A DNA stretch of 5,905 nucleotides. Origin: JAFGMQ01 sp036733345 (GTDB lineage: Bacteria; Desulfobacterota; DSM-4660; Desulfatiglandales; Desulfatiglandaceae). Shown piece after piece: positions 5,525-5,905 of this stretch; position 1 is the first letter of the stretch, and each line of letters opens with the position of its first letter. The translations under genes and the position numbers were made by a program. The stretch covers positions 1 to 5,905 of the forward strand of contig DAINAR010000104.1 in the NCBI GenBank assembly GCA_036733345.1, written 5' to 3'. The notes beneath the pieces were generated by a model. The model made no database searches, was not told where the DNA came from, and saw only the letters and a list, made by a program, of their open reading frames with translations.

Positions 5525-5557
5525 AAAAGGTCAGGGTCTTATGGTCCTGACCTTTTT
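5525..5557 (+). terminator. Strong intrinsic terminator after the IPTL-CTERM gene
   Basis: AAAAGGTCAGG (5525-5535) pairs perfectly with CCTGACCTTTT (5546-5556) around a ten-base loop, ending in a run of five T. It begins 28 bases after the stop codon. With A-runs on one side and T-runs on the other it could also act for the opposite strand. Confidence 0.88.
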
Positions 5558-5825
5558 ACATAAAGGGATACCCCGATACACAAGGCCCTGGCTTGCAGGT
5601 GAAATCGAGGATTTTGAGAAGAAAGGTAGAGCCAACCAATCAAGCTTAAACTTATTGATAACAGGAAGTGGTCAGTAAAAATTCCCACCGCAAGCCTTTC
5701 ATGATAAAGTCGCCGGCGGATTTGTTGAAGTCACATACAACGACTCAGCAGGCTTCATTCAGCAACACCAGGGATTACGGGTTGGAAGGAACGCCGGGGA
5801 TGAGCGGCGGCGGTTAATCCCCTCA
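5558..5825. other. Non-coding stretch with rising GC; IS21-end-like sequence
   Basis: No convincing gene is seen. A 38-codon frame (ATG 5701 to TAA 5815-5817) has no Shine-Dalgarno. A longer frame open to the window edge has no start codon and in its second half runs antisense to the gene fragment at 5826-5905. The sequence GTGGTCAGTAAAAATTCCCACC at about 5668-5689 resembles, from memory, terminal sequences of IS21-family elements. GGGGAT (5796-5801) pairs with ATCCCC (5817-5822) just beyond the stop of the minus-strand gene. GC content rises visibly after about 5700. Confidence 0.4.
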
Positions 5826-5905
5826 TCACCGCGGCATCAGCGCGAACACACCCCAGCCCAGGTATTCACGCGTGTAAGCGGCGTAGCGCTCGGGTTCCGA
5901 GGTCA
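5826..5905 (-). CDS. C-terminal end of an unidentified minus-strand gene, cut by the window edge
   Basis: On the minus strand a frame enters from the right edge and runs 25 codons to a TGA at 5828-5826. Its end is rich in aromatic and hydrophobic residues (YAAYTREYLGWGVFALMPR), which looks like the tail of a real protein rather than chance. The codons are much GC-richer than those of the lipoprotein or thyX, suggesting a different origin or a differently composed region. A six-base-pair hairpin (5796-5822) follows the stop without a T-tract. I do not recognise the family from so short a piece, and the start lies outside the window. Confidence 0.42.
   Translation of the reverse strand, partial: TSEPERYAAYTREYLGWGVFALMPR

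Noticed and set aside
5701..5817. 38-codon frame MIKSPADLLK...
   Set aside because: It has no Shine-Dalgarno, sits in a region where several frames are open because of higher GC, and ends inside a hairpin next to the opposite-strand gene.
1..5905. CRISPR array, defence system or phage module
   Set aside because: No regularly spaced repeats, cas-like, nuclease, toxin-antitoxin or phage structural genes are visible in the window.

Overview
The window looks like a chromosomal stretch from a Gram-negative, outer-membrane-bearing bacterium of moderate-to-low GC. Three observations support this: a predicted lipoprotein (lipobox cysteine, no Asp at +2), a surface protein with an IPTL-CTERM (exosortase H type) sorting tail, and a flavin-dependent thymidylate synthase (ThyX). 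Such a set is compatible with Desulfobacterota, Nitrospirota or anammox-type Planctomycetota, but the sequence alone does not settle the phylum.

Layout from left to right. (1) 1-923, minus strand: the 5' part of a tRNA-Ser(GGA) cut by the window edge, preceded by a complete thyX. (2) 1023-2485: a genomic scar. A 5'-truncated gene remnant on the minus strand abuts a perfect GGGGTC-A-GACCCC palindrome. Next come the last 60 codons of an IS21-family istA and a full-length istB killed by two in-frame stop codons, then a 5'-truncated remnant of an unrelated plus-strand gene. No IS terminal repeats are recognisable at either edge. (3) 2634-4358, plus strand: an intact lipoprotein with an N-terminal beta-rich domain, five TPR repeats, a second alpha/beta domain and a C-terminal SHOCT-like hairpin. 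(4) 4359-4672: a 314-base intergenic region holding two hairpins, a short ORF with a strong Shine-Dalgarno sequence lying across the second hairpin, and a possible extended -10 promoter. (5) 4673-5497, plus strand: a secreted jelly-roll (MAM/CUB-like) protein with a divergent IPTL-CTERM tail (IPALSEGG), closed by a strong intrinsic terminator. (6) 5558-5905: mostly non-coding, GC-richer at the right edge, with an IS21-end-like sequence and the C-terminal 25 codons of an unidentified minus-strand gene.

The genes do not form one operon. thyX and the tRNA are housekeeping. The IS remnant marks a site of past insertion and deletion. The two plus-strand envelope proteins are each preceded by their own leader region and separated by hairpins, so they are probably separate transcription units. 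I see no clear multi-gene novel system. The points most worth a second look are the IPTL-CTERM protein lacking the usual Trp, its leader with an ORF overlapping a hairpin, and the TPR-SHOCT lipoprotein architecture.
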